The translations under genes were made by a program, and so were the position numbers. Of a stretch of DNA of 34,581 bases, positions 25,133 to 32,446 are shown one piece after another (positions within the stretch are counted from its first letter, which is position 1; each line of letters opens with the position of its first letter). The stretch lies in assembly GCF_000282195.1 (NCBI RefSeq), contig NZ_AKJT01000024.1, positions 1 to 34,581 on the forward strand. Reading direction: 5' to 3'. The notes beneath the pieces were generated by a model. The model was not told the origin of the DNA. It saw only the letters and a program-made list of their open reading frames with translations, and did not search any database. This DNA comes from Pseudomonas sp. GM18. Lineage in GTDB: Bacteria > Pseudomonadota > Gammaproteobacteria > Pseudomonadales > Pseudomonadaceae.

Positions 25133-25253
25133 TCAAGCCAGCCCTGGATGCGATAATCGATCAGGCTGGAGAATATCGCCAGCACGACCGAATACGGTCT
25201 GTGTAGGGGGAGTTCACACTTTATATTTAACTTTCCATTTAACGACTTTCAAA

Positions 25254-25286
25254 ACGACAATTAACTGTCATTAACCTGAACACTTT
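25254..25286. promoter_or_regulatory. Weak Pho-box-like direct repeats
   Basis: Three 11-bp units in phase: ACGACAATTAA, CTGTCATTAAC and CTGAACACTTT. The middle one matches the PhoB repeat CTGTCAT perfectly; the others match poorly. The location upstream of a sigma-70 promoter and of a phosphate-transporter homologue makes it worth noting, but a 7-mer plus partial repeats in an AT-rich stretch may be chance. Confidence 0.3.
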
Positions 25287-25308
25287 CCACTTATCCAGCT
25301 ATCGCCGG

Positions 25309-25337
25309 TTGACTTCGCCAACCTGCCTGAGTAAATT
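25309..25337 (+). promoter_or_regulatory. Sigma-70 promoter for the structured leader
   Basis: TTGACT (25309-25314), exactly 17 bp, then TAAATT (25332-25337). This is one of the best -35/-10 pairs in the window. It predicts a transcript starting near 25344 that would carry about 200 untranslated bases before the small ORF at 25548. A short GCCG/CGGC hairpin followed by six T (25344-25364) lies right at the predicted start. Confidence 0.55.
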
Positions 25338-25414
25338 GCGCGGGCCGATATCAACGGCTTTTTTCAACTCACAAAAGAATTCAATGGACACAGTATCTAG
25401 TCGCTGTCGGATGA

Positions 25415-25543
25415 CTGCTCACACGCAGGATCTGGCACATACCCAGACAATGACGGGACTCGACTTTTCGGTCGGGTGAGCTGCGCTAGAGCTTGAGGCT
25501 CCACCGTAACTTGCCTCGCCGGAATCAGTCCGGCCCGGAGGCA
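25415..25543 (+). ncRNA. Structured 5' leader, five potential hairpins, last one hides the Shine-Dalgarno
   Basis: Five stems can be drawn in order: CTGC/GCAG (25415-25428); TCTGG/CCAGA (25431-25447); ACTCGAC/GTCGGGT (25458-25477); GAGCT/AGCTT (25478-25494); and TGCCTCGCCGG pairing with CCGGC plus GAGGCA (25512-25543, 11 bp with a 3-base bulge and a 7-base loop). The last stem buries GGAGG (25537-25541), the ribosome site of the small ORF starting at 25548. This is the layout of a translational riboswitch, thermosensor or protein-controlled leader. I do not recognise it as any known riboswitch class. Confidence 0.45.
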
Positions 25544-25547
25544 TGTT

Positions 25548-25844
25548 ATGAACTTCAAAACCACTGTAATGCCGGGCGTACGCGCCTTTGCATCGACCAT
25601 GCGGGTCAAGCTTTGCCGTGAGCGTCTGCCGACGACTCGGCTCTGCGCCCCGTTCTCCGCCCCTTCTACCCACGCCCGGGCACACCCTCGTGCCAACTGG
25701 CGCGTCTGCCCGACAACGGGCCGGCTTCAGCAACGCTGGAGCTTCGACGACAGTCAGGAGCCACACAGTCGGCGCATCGCGCGCCTCTTCCAGCCGGCGA
25801 GCCTGAGGTTCGGCCTGTCTATCGGGGCATGTATTTTCAATTGA
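25548..25844 (+). CDS. Small Arg/Pro-rich ORF behind the structured leader
   Basis: 98 residues starting MNFKTTVMPGVRAFAS. GGAGG lies six bases before the ATG, and the codons are GC-rich at third positions, though not as strongly as in neighbouring genes. The protein is very basic (many Arg), with five cysteines and a recognisable middle segment WRVCPTTGRLQQRWSFDD that looks like a conserved motif. There is no signal peptide or membrane helix. It could be a regulatory leader peptide for the transporter 195 bp downstream or a free-standing small protein. Overlapping frames on both strands are open too, so coding status is not certain. Confidence 0.5.
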   Translation: MNFKTTVMPGVRAFASTMRVKLCRERLPTTRLCAPFSAPSTHARAHPRANWRVCPTTGRLQQRWSFDDSQEPHSRRIARLFQPASLRFGLSIGACIFN

Positions 25845-25847
25845 CCT

Positions 25848-25868
25848 GAAGGCACTTTAAAGTCCTTC
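25848..25868 (+). other. Hairpin or dyad just after the small ORF
   Basis: GAAGGCACTTTAAAGTCCTTC forms a near-perfect dyad around the 10-bp palindrome ACTTTAAAGT; as RNA it gives a 7-8 bp stem with one bulged C. It begins 3 bases after the small ORF stop. A second stem, TAACACC/GGTGTTA, lies at 25955-25975. Neither is followed by a T-run, so attenuation, RNA processing or protein binding is more likely than plain termination. The rest of 25845-26039 shows only the AAGGGAGAG ribosome site of the next gene. Confidence 0.35.
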
Positions 25869-26039
25869 CAGAGCGGTTTCCTTACATGGGAATCCGACAA
25901 CTTCTTATTGCCCGTAAAAAACCAAACTATTGGAATTAGTTGTGGATCATCAAGTAACACCACCATCGGGTGTTATTCAGATACCACTATCCGGCTTGCG
26001 GGCCTTCATAAATGCAACACGAAACAAGGGAGAGTCCTC

Positions 26040-27725
26040 ATGTCGGGAACTACTCTACTGATCAACCTCGCCGGCTCCATCGCCCTGTTGCTGTGGGGCA
26101 CTCATATGATTTCTTCGGCGCTGTTGCGCGGCTTCGGCTCGCCGTTGCGCCAGTGGCTGGGCCACAACCTGAATAACCGCTGGATGGCGTTGCTGTCGGG
26201 GATCGGCATCACCGGGGTTTTGCAAAGCAGCACCGCCGTGAGCCTGATGGCCACCTCGTTCACTGCCGCCGGGACGCTGGGACTGGCGCCGGCCCTGGCG
26301 GTGATGCTCGGCGCCAACATCGGCTCGACCCTGGTGGTGCAACTCCTCAGCGTCGATGTATCGATGCTCACGCCCAGCGTTTTGCTGGCGGGCCTGATCG
26401 TCTTTCGGCTGCGCGATGACTCGCGCTACGAAAGCGTCGGTTGTGCACTGATCGGCCTGGGGCTGATGCTGCTGGCCCTGCACATGCTCGGCTCGACACT
26501 CGCGGAAGTCGAAGGCACGCCGATCTTCCAGCTCATCATGCAGAGCCTCGAGGGCGATCTGGTGATTGCGCTGCTGGTGGCGCTGATCCTCACCTGGCTG
26601 TGCCACTCCAGCGTGGCCGTGGTGTTGCTGATCGTCTCGCTGGCCGCCACTGGCATGCTCTCGGCCAGCACCCTCGTCGCGCTGGTACTGGGGGTGAACA
26701 TTGGCGGTGCGCTGCCCTCGGTCATCAACGCCGGATCGAGCGTCGGCCGACGCCTGCCGCTGGGCAATCTGCTGGTGCGCGCGGTCGGTGCCCTGGTGAT
26801 CCTGCCGTTTGCCGGGTTGCTCGCTCAGGCGCCGCTCGCGCCCTCGACCCTGGTGGTGTGCCTGCACACCGGTTTCAATCTGCTGCTGGCGTTGGTGTTC
26901 ATCGGTCTGACCGACCTGCTCGCCAATGCCCTCACCCGACTGCTGCCGGCACCTGAGCGGGACGTTGACCCCGGCATGCCGCGCTATCTGGACGAGGCTG
27001 GCCTGGAAGTGGCCAACATCGGCCTGTCGAATGCCGCCCGCGAAGCCCTGCGCATGACCGACATGTTCTCGGCCATGCTCGGCCGGACGCTGCAGCTGTT
27101 CCGCACATCGCTACCGGCCTGCGCCGATGAAGTACGGCGGATCGATCAATCCCTGGACCTGCTCAGCGCGGCGATTCGCGCGTATCTGGCCGACATCGGC
27201 AAGGAAGGCATCAGTGACAGCGATGCCGATCGTTCCCAGGAAATCCTCACGTTCGTGATCAACCTCGAACATGCCGCGGACATTCTTTCCAGCAGCCTCG
27301 CGCAGTTGGCCATGCGCCGCTTGCGCCAGGGTGAACAGTTCTCGGACTTCGAACTGGGCAACATCGCTCCGCTGCACGACGCCGTTCTGGAAAGCCTGAG
27401 CCTGGCGATCACCGTGTTCCTGCGCGAAGACATCGCCACCGCGCACCAACTGATCCATCGCAAGGAGTCCGTCAGAAGGCTCGAAGCGCAAGCCAGCCGC
27501 GAACACTTTCGCCAGTTGCAAGAAGACAAAAGTACCTGGGCACAATCCGGCGATATTTTCCAACGGGTACTGCGTGATTACCGGCGCATGCATCACCACA
27601 TCGCCGCACTGGCGTATCCACTGCTCGAACGCGCCGGTGAACGCTCGGTCGAGAGCATCGACGCTCCCTTTGTAGCAGCTGGCGAAGCCTGCGTTCGGCT
27701 CCGCAGCAGTCGTGAATGCGGCTGA
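26040..27725 (+). CDS. Na/Pi cotransporter-family protein with PhoU-like C-terminus
   Basis: 561 residues. The first half holds two Na/Pi repeats with the QSS motif (residues 62-64, GVLQSSTAVSLMATSF) and its counterpart CHSSVAVVLL, within about eight to nine membrane helices. The second half (about 330-545) is a cytoplasmic helical PhoU-like domain. Such YjbB/NptA-type proteins move phosphate with sodium, often outward. ATG 26040 has GGGAGAG upstream; an open extension to 25908 is unlikely. Oddly, the last 18 codons (FVAAGEACV...) are encoded by the REP element at 27671, so the C-terminus has been replaced or extended by repeat DNA. Confidence 0.9.
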   Translation: MSGTTLLINLAGSIALLLWGTHMISSALLRGFGSPLRQWLGHNLNNRWMALLSGIGITGVLQSSTAVSLMATSFTAAGTLGLAPALAVMLGANIGSTLVVQLLSVDVSMLTPSVLLAGLIVFRLRDDSRYESVGCALIGLGLMLLALHMLGSTLAEVEGTPIFQLIMQSLEGDLVIALLVALILTWLCHSSVAVVLLIVSLAATGMLSASTLVALVLGVNIGGALPSVINAGSSVGRRLPLGNLLVRAVGALVILPFAGLLAQAPLAPSTLVVCLHTGFNLLLALVFIGLTDLLANALTRLLPAPERDVDPGMPRYLDEAGLEVANIGLSNAAREALRMTDMFSAMLGRTLQLFRTSLPACADEVRRIDQSLDLLSAAIRAYLADIGKEGISDSDADRSQEILTFVINLEHAADILSSSLAQLAMRRLRQGEQFSDFELGNIAPLHDAVLESLSLAITVFLREDIATAHQLIHRKESVRRLEAQASREHFRQLQEDKSTWAQSGDIFQRVLRDYRRMHHHIAALAYPLLERAGERSVESIDAPFVAAGEACVRLRSSRECG

Positions 27726-27803
27726 AGCGATCTGCCTGACACACCGCGATCTCCGGTTTTACGGCTGCTACGCAGCCGAACGCAGGCTGCGCCAGCTGCT
27801 ACG
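27671..27803. repeat. REP-type nested palindrome, complete copy, overlapping a gene end
   Basis: About 133 bp with ends TGTAGCAGCTG and CAGCTGCTACG in inverted order and inner arms GCGTTCGGCTCCGCAGCAGTCGT / ACGGCTGCTACGCAGCCGAACGC. The first 55 bp code for the C-terminus of the Na/Pi cotransporter homologue and supply its TGA at 27723-27725. The remainder lies in the gap before the DUF2388 gene. Confidence 0.9.
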
Positions 27804-27928
27804 GGAAGCAGATAGGTCTGAATGATCGCTGGTGCATATGTCGATCAGCAGGGAACTCCTGACCACCGCCAGGCATCCTAAATTATGTGTTACTTCCTTC
27901 ACGCTTCACGCTTTCGGAGGACGCCGTC

Positions 27929-28246
27929 ATGCGCCGTCTGTTTTTAGTATCTTCACTCGTGCTTTGCTTGCCCTTTGGCTCAGCCATGGCCCGTGTGGAT
28001 GCGGGCGATGTCGCCACCTCAGCCGGGATCTCCGCATCGCTGTACTCAACGTTCAAGGATCACAAAATGGTCATTCCCGCCCGGGATGACGCCTCCAGTT
28101 TTGTCGCCAGCGGCGGTACGATCCGTGGCGTCTACCTGGAGTCGGTACTGAAGGAGATTCGCCAAAATCATCCCGACCTGAAGGCCAGCGATGAAGACCT
28201 GGCCAGAGCGATCCTCGTTCAGGAAGGTGTGCCGGCGGGTCATTGA
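27929..28246 (+). CDS. DUF2388 exported small protein
   Basis: 105 residues. A signal peptide (MRRLFLVSSLVLCLPFGSAMA) is followed by a mature domain with VIPARDDASSFVASGGTIRGVYLESVLKEIRQNHPDL and ASDEDLARAIL, the pattern of the DUF2388 family of pseudomonads: periplasmic, about 100 residues, function unknown. GGAGG eight bases before ATG 27929 fixes the start; an upstream frame to 27887 would spoil the signal peptide. It is monocistronic, ending at a strong hairpin. Confidence 0.88.
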   Translation: MRRLFLVSSLVLCLPFGSAMARVDAGDVATSAGISASLYSTFKDHKMVIPARDDASSFVASGGTIRGVYLESVLKEIRQNHPDLKASDEDLARAILVQEGVPAGH

Positions 28247-28273
28247 AGTCACTGACGTCTGCAACCAGTAAGC

Positions 28274-28295
28274 GGTAGGGCTACTCAGCCCTACC
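28274..28295. terminator. Strong hairpin shared by convergent genes
   Basis: GGTAGGGCT (28274-28282) and AGCCCTACC (28287-28295) form a perfect 9-bp stem with a 4-base loop, followed by TTGCTTC on the plus strand. It ends the DUF2388 transcript. The TAG stop codon of the convergent dehydratase (28291-28293, minus strand) is inside the stem. Confidence 0.8.
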
Positions 28296-29238
28296 TTGCT
28301 TCAGCGCTGTTTTTCTCAACCCCGGCAGACAGGCGTGCCCAGCCCGCAACCAACTGTGCGCTGATGCTGACACCGCCACACACCACAATCACCACGTCAT
28401 GGGCCTCGGCAATTGCCGGATGGTCGAGGTAGGCAATCGCCAATGAAACGCCGCACGCCGGTTCGACCAACTGACGCAAGTCGTTGGCGTAACGAACCAC
28501 GCCCATGATCGCCTCATCATCGCTGAGCACCACGCATTCGTGCGGGAAATCAAGGATGTGCTGTACCGGCCAGGCGGCCACTTGCGCGGCGCCGAGTGAG
28601 GTGGCGACGGTGTCGATGCGCGGCAGTCTGACCGGGTGGCCAGCAGCAATGGCGGCAGCGAACGACGCCGCGCCCTGGGTTTCGCACGCAACGATTCGAC
28701 AGTCCATGCGCTGATGACGGATCAGTCCGGTGAGCAAGCCCGCCAGCAAACCGCCGCCGCCCACGGATGTCACCAACGCATCGACCTGAGGACAGTCCTC
28801 GAGGATTTCATCGATCATCGTGCTGTGCCCTTCCCACAACACCGGGTGATCGAAAGCCGGCACGTATTCGGTGTCTGCGCCCTGCGCGAGTTCTTTCGCC
28901 CGTTGATTGGCCTCGTCCCAGACCTTGCCGTGGACAATCACCTCGGCACCGGTTTTCCTGATCCTGGCGCGGGTGGTTTCCGGGGTGGTGTTCGGCACCA
29001 CGATGCAGGCTTTCAGCCCAAGGTTGGCGGCGGCCACGGCCGTGGCCAAACCCGCATTGCCACCGGAAGGACAGACGACTTTGCGCTTGCCCTGCTCCGC
29101 CGCCTGACTGCACAACAGGCCCATGCCGCGCATTTTGAACGAGCCGCTGGGTTGCAGGTTTTCCAGCTTCAGCCAGATTCGCCGGGTCGGAGTCGACAGG
29201 CCTGGGTGCAGAATCAGGGGCGTTCTGATGTGAAGCAT
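28291..29238 (-). CDS. Serine/threonine dehydratase-like PLP enzyme
   Basis: 315 residues, fold-type II PLP enzyme. The Schiff-base lysine is K35 in SGSFKMRG, followed by the phosphate-binding SGGNAGLATAVAA and GGGGLLAGLLTGL; the C-terminal VVCGG block is like eukaryotic-type serine dehydratase (SDS) rather than IlvA, and no regulatory ACT domain is present. It probably deaminates L-serine or L-threonine to the 2-oxo acid and ammonia. AAGGAG six bases before ATG 29238 fixes the start; a longer frame to 29268 is not needed. The gene is alone on its strand. Confidence 0.9.
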   Translation of the reverse strand: MLHIRTPLILHPGLSTPTRRIWLKLENLQPSGSFKMRGMGLLCSQAAEQGKRKVVCPSGGNAGLATAVAAANLGLKACIVVPNTTPETTRARIRKTGAEVIVHGKVWDEANQRAKELAQGADTEYVPAFDHPVLWEGHSTMIDEILEDCPQVDALVTSVGGGGLLAGLLTGLIRHQRMDCRIVACETQGAASFAAAIAAGHPVRLPRIDTVATSLGAAQVAAWPVQHILDFPHECVVLSDDEAIMGVVRYANDLRQLVEPACGVSLAIAYLDHPAIAEAHDVVIVVCGGVSISAQLVAGWARLSAGVEKNSAEAR

Positions 29239-29393
29239 CGTGTGCTCCTTGTGACAGCACCGGCGCATTGAGATCGTTCAACGGGCCGGGAGTGAACGGA
29301 CAGGCTCATCCTTATCCAAGCTTAGTTCACCCTGCCCGACGACTACCGTCATGACAACGCACTCCGTCCTACAATGGTCATAGGCCCTTTGCG

Positions 29394-30062
29394 ATGTCAG
29401 TCATGAAAATCTCGGCCAAACTCGCGTTCTTCGCTCTCGTCACCACCCTTGCCTACCTCGCTCTCGCGGTGTTAGGGCTGGGTGGGTTGGCGACTTTTTT
29501 CTCGCATCCGCCGCTGGTGGTCATTGCGCTGGCAACCCTGGTGCTGACGATCGTGTCATTGTTCAGCGAAGTCAATTTGAGCCCCGGCGAACGTGAAGAC
29601 CGGGCCAATCGCTGGGTGCTGCCGGTTTTCGGGGTGCTCGGGTTGTTGAGCGGGTATCTGCCGGCCTACACCGACCGGATCGACTTCTGGACCTTCGGTG
29701 GCGAGGGCGTGCGCTGGCTGGGCGCGCTGCTGTTTGTTGGCGGCGGTGCGTTGCGGATGTGGCCGGTGTTTGTACTGGGCAAACGCTTCAGCGGCTTAGT
29801 GGCGATTCAGCCGGGGCACCGCCTGGTCACCGACGGGATTTATCGGAAATTGCGCAACCCCAGCTACCTGGGGCTGCTGATCAACGGCGTGGGCTGGGCG
29901 CTGGCCTTTCGTTCCGGCGTCGGGTTGCTGCTGGTGGCGCTGATGTTGATACCGCTGATCGCCCGCATTCGCTCTGAAGAAGCGCTGTTACGCACGCAGT
30001 TCGGCAGCGAATACGAGGCTTACTGCGCCCGTAGCTGGCGATTGATTCCGGGGATCTACTGA
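29394..30062 (+). CDS. Isoprenylcysteine carboxyl methyltransferase-family membrane protein
   Basis: 222 residues with four to six hydrophobic helices and the C-terminal ICMT/PEMT signature: LVTDGIYRKLRNPSYLGLLI, then RIRSEEALLRTQFGSEYEAYCARSWRLIPGIY. Bacterial members are SAM-dependent integral membrane methyltransferases with unknown substrates (small molecules or lipids). ATG 29394 and ATG 29403 are both possible starts; neither has a strong ribosome site. TACAAT at 29370-29375 is a good -10 without a good -35. The gene is convergent with the HAD gene (stop 30089). Confidence 0.85.
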   Translation: MSVMKISAKLAFFALVTTLAYLALAVLGLGGLATFFSHPPLVVIALATLVLTIVSLFSEVNLSPGEREDRANRWVLPVFGVLGLLSGYLPAYTDRIDFWTFGGEGVRWLGALLFVGGGALRMWPVFVLGKRFSGLVAIQPGHRLVTDGIYRKLRNPSYLGLLINGVGWALAFRSGVGLLLVALMLIPLIARIRSEEALLRTQFGSEYEAYCARSWRLIPGIY

Positions 30063-30088
30063 ACAGACCACATTAGCCCGCATCAACA

Positions 30089-30757
30089 TTAGAGTGTGTA
30101 CAGGCTGATTTGGCCGTCGAGATCCATGCGCACAGCGACCGAGTCATAACTGGCCAGTGTGGCGTGCCGGGTCTGAAGGGGATGAAGGTGGGTCGCGGTG
30201 ATGACCATCACGTTGGCACCCGCCGCTTCGCCTGCGCGAATTCCGACGTCGGCGTCTTCGAAGATCAGGCACTCGGCTGGATCCACCTGCAGTCGACGAG
30301 CCGCCAGCCGATAGCCCGCAGGGTCGGGTTTGCCGGCGCTGACGTCTTCGGCGGTAACCATCACGCCAGGCTCGGGAATACCGGCCGCAGCCATTCGGCG
30401 CAGGGCCAGCGCCCGTGGCGCAGAGGTGACGATGGCCCATTGGCTGGCGGGCAGCGACTTGAGGAAATTCGCCGCGCCGGACACCTCGACAATCCCCTCC
30501 ACATCATCGATTTCCGCCTCGGTGATCCACGCCGCTTCAGCTTCGGCATCCACCCCGGGCAACGCCAGGCGATTGATGGTGTCGATGGCGCGAACGCCAT
30601 GGATGGTCGGCAGGAAGGTTTCGACATCGACGCCGTGGCGCACGGCCCAGGTTGTCCAGATCCGCTCGGCGGCGGCGATGGAGTTGAGGACGGTGCCGTC
30701 CATATCGAACAGGAAACCACGGTATGACCTGTTGAGCCGGGATGTTTTGACAGACAA
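30089..30757 (-). CDS. HAD-superfamily phosphatase
   Basis: 222 residues. HAD motif I is FLFDMDGTVLNS (nucleophile D18, acid D20), motif II is in AIVTSAPRAL, motif III the lysine in SAGKPDPAGY, and motif IV the acid pair in LIFEDADVGIRAGEAAG. The helical cap between motifs I and II places it with beta-phosphoglucomutase/phosphoglycolate-like sugar phosphatases (YfbT type). The substrate cannot be read from sequence. The TTG at 30755-30757 is preferred as start because AAGGAAG stands at the right distance; no ATG is available and a longer frame to 30853 is poor. Confidence 0.88.
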   Translation of the reverse strand: MSVKTSRLNRSYRGFLFDMDGTVLNSIAAAERIWTTWAVRHGVDVETFLPTIHGVRAIDTINRLALPGVDAEAEAAWITEAEIDDVEGIVEVSGAANFLKSLPASQWAIVTSAPRALALRRMAAAGIPEPGVMVTAEDVSAGKPDPAGYRLAARRLQVDPAECLIFEDADVGIRAGEAAGANVMVITATHLHPLQTRHATLASYDSVAVRMDLDGQISLYTL

Positions 30758-30815
30758 AGGGCGACTTCCTTTTACAAGAGCCAGGCAAATGTTGTCAGCT
30801 AATGTACACCAGCGC

Positions 30816-31223
30816 CTACTGGCTCCGGGTCGACTGCAAGGCGCTTTGCACACAATCGAGCAACTGCCCCACCGCCCAGGGTTTCCTGATGAACGAAACC
30901 GGATGCTTGACCCCGGAGCTGTTCGGGGTTTCGAAGCCGGACATGATCATGATCGGTTTATCCGGCCAACGGTCACCGAACAGATTGGCCAGGTCCGCGC
31001 CATTGAGTTTTCCCGGCATGGTGATGTCCGTCAGCAACAATCCCACCTGCGGCGCATGCTGTTCCAAAAACTGCGAAGCCGCATCCGCGCTGATCTGTGG
31101 TTCAACAGCAAAGCCTTCCTCCTGAAGAATTTCGCAAAGAAACTCGAGGATCAACGGGTCGTCCTCAACCACAAGAATCAAACCGTCAGACAAATGCTCG
31201 CCCGCCGCCGATACTGGACTCAT
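30816..31223 (-). CDS. Stand-alone response-regulator receiver domain
   Basis: 135 residues, a single CheY-like domain with a short N-terminal tail. The acidic pocket is E20, D21, D22 (LVVEDDP), the phosphoacceptor is D66 (LLLTDITMPG) and the conserved lysine lies in SFIRKPW. It has no output domain, so it should act by protein interaction, for example as the partner of a hybrid kinase encoded elsewhere. ATG 31223, or GTG 31226 just before it, lies after GGGAG; a TTG at 31250 is less likely. It is 58 bp upstream of the HAD gene on the same strand and could be cotranscribed with it. Confidence 0.88.
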   Translation of the reverse strand: MSPVSAAGEHLSDGLILVVEDDPLILEFLCEILQEEGFAVEPQISADAASQFLEQHAPQVGLLLTDITMPGKLNGADLANLFGDRWPDKPIMIMSGFETPNSSGVKHPVSFIRKPWAVGQLLDCVQSALQSTRSQ

Positions 31224-31425
31224 CACTGTGCCACTCCCTGATTGTGTCAATGGTTACGCGGGCTCAAATCCGCCTCCTATTCAGGTATGAGCAGCGGCGT
31301 TCGCAGAAATTCATTTTTGATACAGGTGTCTTGGACATTCTCTGTTCAGGCCGACAAACACGACCGTTTGTCAGCGCGTAATTGTGGTTAAAATGCCGCC
31401 CCTTCTACTTTGCCGACCTTGCCCG

Positions 31426-32364
31426 ATGAATCCAGACGCCCTCTCCATCCTCCACGACCATTTGCTGACAGCGCTTGCGGCCGCCCCCGCAGAAACCCGT
31501 CGGCTGTTCCACGGCCGTGGCCGCTGCTGGCCGGGGCTGGAGCAATTGACCGTCGACTGGCTGCAGGGCGTGGTGCTGGTGTGCGTGTTCAAGGAGCCAC
31601 TAGCCTCGCAACTGGACGATTTGAAGCAGCGGTTGATGGCGATCACGCAGGCGCCTGCGTGGAAAACCTCCGGCGCGCATACCTTGCTGCTGCAACATCG
31701 CTATTTGCAGGAAAGCACCACCGAATGGCTGCTCGGGGAACCGATCGAGGAGATGACGATCACCGAGGGCGGCCTGCAGTATCGCGTGGACCTGGGCCGC
31801 AAACAGAACACCGGCTTGTTTCTCGACATGCGCTACGGCCGCGATTGGGTGCGGGCCAATGCGGATGGCAAGCGGGTGCTGAACCTGTTCGCCTACACCT
31901 GCGGGTTTTCGGTGGCCGCCATTGCGGGAGGCGCTACGCATGTGGTCAACCTGGACATGTCCCGCGCGGCCCTGAGCCGTGGCCGCGACAATCACCGGCT
32001 CAACGGCCATGACCTGAGCAAGGTGAGCTTTCTCGGTCACGACCTGTTCAAATCCTGGGGCAAAGTGATCAATAGCGGCCCTTATGATCTGGTGATCATC
32101 GACCCACCGTCCTTTCAGAAGGGCAGTTTCCTGCTGACCAAGGATTATCAGCGTGTGCTGCGCCGTCTGCCGGAGTTGCTCAGCGCTCAGGGTACGGTGC
32201 TGGCCTGCATGAATGATCCAGCCTTTGGCGCGGACTTCCTCATCGACGGCGTCACCCGCGAAGCGCCAAGCCTGCGGTTTGAGCAGCGGTTGGAGAATCC
32301 GCCGGAGTTTCCCGATGCCGATGTCGAGTGCGGGTTGAAGGCGTTGGTGTTCAAGCAGGGGTAA
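31426..32364 (+). CDS. Class I SAM-dependent methyltransferase (RlmI/COG1092-like)
   Basis: 312 residues. The SAM motif VLNLFAYTCGFSVAAIAGGA, the acidic VNLDMSRAAL, and the catalytic DLVIIDPPSFQKGSF are those of the COG1092 family, whose best-known member RlmI methylates a cytosine in 23S rRNA. It lacks the N-terminal PUA domain of RlmI and is shorter, so another RNA or protein target is possible. ATG 31426 (MNPDALSIL) is chosen by length; no good ribosome site is visible, and an ATG at 31393 or GTG at 31384 is open in frame. It ends next to a large REP palindrome. Confidence 0.85.
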   Translation: MNPDALSILHDHLLTALAAAPAETRRLFHGRGRCWPGLEQLTVDWLQGVVLVCVFKEPLASQLDDLKQRLMAITQAPAWKTSGAHTLLLQHRYLQESTTEWLLGEPIEEMTITEGGLQYRVDLGRKQNTGLFLDMRYGRDWVRANADGKRVLNLFAYTCGFSVAAIAGGATHVVNLDMSRAALSRGRDNHRLNGHDLSKVSFLGHDLFKSWGKVINSGPYDLVIIDPPSFQKGSFLLTKDYQRVLRRLPELLSAQGTVLACMNDPAFGADFLIDGVTREAPSLRFEQRLENPPEFPDADVECGLKALVFKQG

Positions 32365-32371
32365 TTGAAGA

Positions 32372-32439
32372 TCAAAAGATCGCAGCCTTCGGCAGCTCCT
32401 ACGCGCCTGTGGGCGCTGCCGCAGGCTGCGATCTTTTGA
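32372..32439. repeat. Large REP palindrome between convergent genes
   Basis: TCAAAAGATCGCAGCC at the left and GGCTGCGATCTTTTGA at the right are perfect inverted copies. They are continued by CGGCAGC and GCTGCCG, with one mismatch, around a central loop. The element belongs to a different, widespread pseudomonad REP type (GATCGCAGCCTTCGGCAGC). It starts 8 bp after the methyltransferase stop and ends 8 bp before the luxR stop, an ideal bidirectional terminator with T-runs on both strands. Confidence 0.88.
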
Positions 32440-32446
32440 CGTTGAC

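Noticed and set aside
25200..25216. TGTAGG...TTCACA considered as a GacA upstream activating box with an RsmX/Y/Z-like RNA downstream
   Set aside because: The half-sites differ from TGTAAG-N6-CTTACA and the spacing is one base short; the downstream RNA does not show the regular A-N-GGA hairpin series.
25344..25364. GCCG/CGGC hairpin with six T as a Rho-independent terminator
   Set aside because: The stem is only 4-5 bp and it lies at the predicted start of a transcript, so termination is unlikely.
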